Under the pieces are notes generated by a model. That model worked only from the letters and a program-made list of their open reading frames with translations, searched no databases and was not told where the DNA came from. A program made the position numbers and the translations under genes. This document shows, piece by piece, positions 62,161 to 64,000 of a stretch of 64,000 nucleotides of DNA; position 1 is the stretch's first letter, and every line of letters begins with the position of its first letter. The DNA lies in the NCBI RefSeq assembly GCF_002206635.1, contig NZ_NGUO01000013.1:45582-109581 (forward strand), in the 5' to 3' direction. Source of the DNA: Polynucleobacter aenigmaticus. Its GTDB lineage: Bacteria > Pseudomonadota > Gammaproteobacteria > Burkholderiales > Burkholderiaceae.

Positions 62161-63129
62161 ATGACATTAGCAAGCAAACTGATTGCAATCACCTTTGGTG
62201 TGATGGCAAGCTTTGGCGTAGTTGCCCAGACCTTTCCTACTAAGCCCATCAAAATTATTGTTCCATTTGCCCCTGGTGGCAGCACCGATATCATTGCGCG
62301 CAGTATGGCCGACCCCTTGAGCAAGCAATTAGGCCAACCTGTCATTGTGGAAAACAAAGCTGGCGGCGGTGGCTCTGTTGGCGCACTAGAAGTCATACGA
62401 GCCCCAAAAGATGGTTACACCCTAGGAATTGCAACAGTCTCAACCACAGCCTCTAATCCTGCAATCAACGCCAAGATTGGCTACGATCCACTCAAAGATT
62501 TCACGGCCATTACGAATATTGCGGCAACACCGAATGTCATTGTGGTGAACCCATCCTTCCCTGCTCGAGACTTCAAAACCTTCATGGAGGTCATTAAGAA
62601 GAATCCCGGAAAATATTCTTATGCAAGTTCTGGAACTGGCGGTATTGGTCATATGCAAACAGAGCTCTTTAAGAGTTTGACCGGCACCTTTATCGTGCAC
62701 ATCCCTTACCGTGGCGCAGGCCCTGGCCTGATTGATGTTGTAGCAGGACAAGTGCCCATCATGTTTGATAACTTGCCATCTGCCCTACCCTTTATTAAGG
62801 ATGGTCGACTGATTCCGATTGTGATCGCAGCACCTAAGAGACTCGCACAACTACCAAACGTTCCGACCTTTGCTGAGGTAGGTTTAGCACCAGCCAACAG
62901 AATGGCTTATTACGGCTTACTCGGGCCAGCAGGCCTTCCTAAAGACGTAGTGGATAAGATTTATGCCGCAGCTCAAAAAGCCGCTTTAGATCCTGCTGTG
63001 AGAAAGCGTATTGAAGATACTGGCTCGATCATTAACGTTAATGGTCCAGAAGCCTTCTCGAAAGAAATAGCTGCAGAGTACGCAACCTATAAAGACGTAG
63101 TAACTAAACAGAAATTAGAGCTTGAGTAA
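62161..63129 (+). CDS. Bug-family tripartite tricarboxylate transporter binding protein
   Basis: Bug proteins are periplasmic ligand-binding subunits, expanded in Burkholderiales, that often bind carboxylates. The 322-residue protein has a signal peptide (MTLASKLIAITFGVMASFGV, cut after VVAQ), then the family blocks KIIVPFAPGGSTDIIARSM, GGGGSVGALEV and the SGTGGIGHMQTELF loop. No TctA/TctB permease genes are in the window, so its ligand and partner are unknown. Confidence 0.93.
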   Translation: MTLASKLIAITFGVMASFGVVAQTFPTKPIKIIVPFAPGGSTDIIARSMADPLSKQLGQPVIVENKAGGGGSVGALEVIRAPKDGYTLGIATVSTTASNPAINAKIGYDPLKDFTAITNIAATPNVIVVNPSFPARDFKTFMEVIKKNPGKYSYASSGTGGIGHMQTELFKSLTGTFIVHIPYRGAGPGLIDVVAGQVPIMFDNLPSALPFIKDGRLIPIVIAAPKRLAQLPNVPTFAEVGLAPANRMAYYGLLGPAGLPKDVVDKIYAAAQKAALDPAVRKRIEDTGSIINVNGPEAFSKEIAAEYATYKDVVTKQKLELE

Positions 63130-63374
63130 TTTCCCGAGTAATTTCTTTAATCATTATCTAAATCAATTGATGGGCCATTTTTTACGAACTAGTAAAAAAA
63201 TATCCGCACTAAGGCTGTGCACGCGGCAGATGAGATTTTGCCAAAACCCTTAGAATCTCAATAAATTTGCGGGGTCTTCCCGCTCCCAGCCAACTAAATC
63301 CAAATTGGTGCAGAGGGCTCACTAAAAAGTGCAATGAAATATTTACTGCTAATTTTTAGTATTTAAGATGCGGT

Positions 63375-63593
63375 ATGCGTATTGAAATTACAAAAGGCTT
63401 GGTACTGAGCGCCTACTCAACAAGCAGAGGCCATCTCGCTGAGATCTTGTTTCCAGCGGGAGAGTATTTAGCGACCCTCACCCCAGAAGGTCGAATTGAA
63501 ATCCTGAACTCCAGTGCCAGTAAGGCCCAGTTTTCATTTTCTCAATTTAGAGAAAAACTCTCGCTTGGGGAATTCATTCTATTGGAGGCTTAG
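63375..63593 (+). CDS. small unknown protein (72 aa)
   Basis: The 72-residue frame begins MRIEITKGLVLSAYSTSRGH and has beta-type segments with PAGEYLATLTPEGRIEI and a hydrophobic end (LSLGEFILLEA). No signal peptide or known motif is seen. It ends beside the right end of the IS element, so it may be an old cellular gene cut or flanked by the insertion. It lacks a convincing ribosome site. Confidence 0.4.
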   Translation: MRIEITKGLVLSAYSTSRGHLAEILFPAGEYLATLTPEGRIEILNSSASKAQFSFSQFREKLSLGEFILLEA

Positions 63594-63614
63594 CACTGAC
63601 TACTCCCCATAGCT

Positions 63615-63631
63615 AAGACCGTAAAGGTCTT
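63615..63631 (-). mobile_element. IS200/IS605 right-end hairpin and probable reRNA region
   Basis: AAGACC at 63615-63620 pairs with GGTCTT at 63626-63631 over a 5-base loop, 17 bases past the tnpB stop. Elements of this family have a subterminal hairpin recognised by TnpA near each end. The tnpB 3' end and this region also encode the guide (omega/re) RNA used by TnpB. The exact element border cannot be set from this window. Confidence 0.5.
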
Positions 63632-63648
63632 CGCCAACAATCTAAGCG

Positions 63649-64000
63649 CTAAAGCGCAAGATTATTACGAAAGCAAGGGGGTTCAAATCTCCCTTGATTT
63701 AACTGCGAGGCTCCTACTGCTAGCGTATCTAGTCCGATACGGAGAATGTTCTTGCTGGCATTAATGTCTCTATCGTGGATGACTCCACAACAGTCGCAAG
63801 CCCATTCTCTTATTCCAAGTCCTGCGATACCTTTCGGCCTCGACGGTGGCTTTTCGCCACACGAAGAACAGGTTTGGGTTGTATTACTCTCATTGACCTC
63901 TAAAAAGACAACACCTGCCTCATGGCACTTGTATTCCAACATTGTCTTAAATTGACTCCAGCCTGCATCATGCACAGACTTCGCCATCTTGGTTTTAATG
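63649..64000 (-). CDS. tnpB: TnpB-family nuclease, C-terminal part (runs off window)
   Basis: The frame is open to the window edge and ends at 63649. It shows the C-terminal TnpB/OrfB parts: a GWSQFKTMLEYK helix, a zinc finger with CSSCG and CDCCG, the RuvC-III aspartate in HDRDINASKNIL, and the GASQLNQGRFEPP tail. TnpB is the RNA-guided nuclease of IS200/IS605-type elements. An in-frame ATG at 63987 is internal, not the real start, since I-K-T-K precedes it in frame. Confidence 0.92.
   Translation of the reverse strand, partial: IKTKMAKSVHDAGWSQFKTMLEYKCHEAGVVFLEVNESNTTQTCSSCGEKPPSRPKGIAGLGIREWACDCCGVIHDRDINASKNILRIGLDTLAVGASQLNQGRFEPPCFRNNLAL

Noticed and set aside
63679..63696. tRNA T-arm-like sequence GGGGGTTCAAATCTCCC
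   Set aside because: It lies inside the tnpB C-terminal codons on the opposite strand and has no acceptor or anticodon arms around it.

Overview
The window looks like a stretch of chromosome from a betaproteobacterium of the family Burkholderiaceae, most likely Polynucleobacter or a close relative. This rests on recognised gene order (rpsB-tsf-pyrH-frr-uppS-cdsA-dxr-rseP-bamA-skp-lpxD-fabZ-lpxA-lpxB-rnhB, smc-zipA-ligA, guaBA next to rnfH-ratA-smpB), on compact spacing and on moderate GC. No database search was possible.

Layout. 1-7450: end of an exported protein gene, a B12-type radical SAM/DUF455 gene pair, guaBA, rnfH-ratA and divergent smpB. 7598-11810: a four-gene Anbu (proteasome-like peptidase) operon with ATP-grasp, alpha-E and transglutaminase partners, closed by a strong terminator. 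11849-15184: ppsA and its divergent regulator ppsR. 15209-30181 (minus strand): translation, isoprenoid, phospholipid, lipid A and outer-membrane assembly genes. 30450-33904: map and glnD. 33934-45089 (minus): an accessory energy/CoA-metabolism block (fabI-like, scoA, scoB, GNAT, DUF3141, maoC-pta, ackA, a 58-residue ORF, sixA, CYTH-CHAD) preceded by a perfect FNR/ANR site and, separately, a phasin gene. 45243-47988: small genes (SRPBCC, HU, unknown, hydrolase). 48128-54745: ligA, zipA, smc. 54919-57843: dapD, dapE, prmB. 57876-61722: radA, an unknown, kup. 61880-63593: tRNA-fMet, a Bug-type binding protein and a small unknown. 63594-64000: the 3' end of an IS200/IS605 tnpB.

The strongest observation is that three genes (tsf, rseP, scoB) each carry the same kind of lesion: a 7-base A/T run where 6 bases restore a canonical protein. 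tsf is essential, so these are probably sequence errors, or less likely slippage sites; annotation from this sequence will wrongly split them. RseP also seems to have only one PDZ domain.

The best candidate for an under-described system is the FNR-headed operon. It combines acetyl/acyl phosphate metabolism (MaoC-Pta, AckA), a CoA transferase, a PhaC-like DUF3141 protein and probably polyphosphate-linked SixA and CYTH-CHAD proteins, next to a phasin. It suggests a low-oxygen programme linking storage polymers to ATP production by acetate kinase. The functional link is inference.
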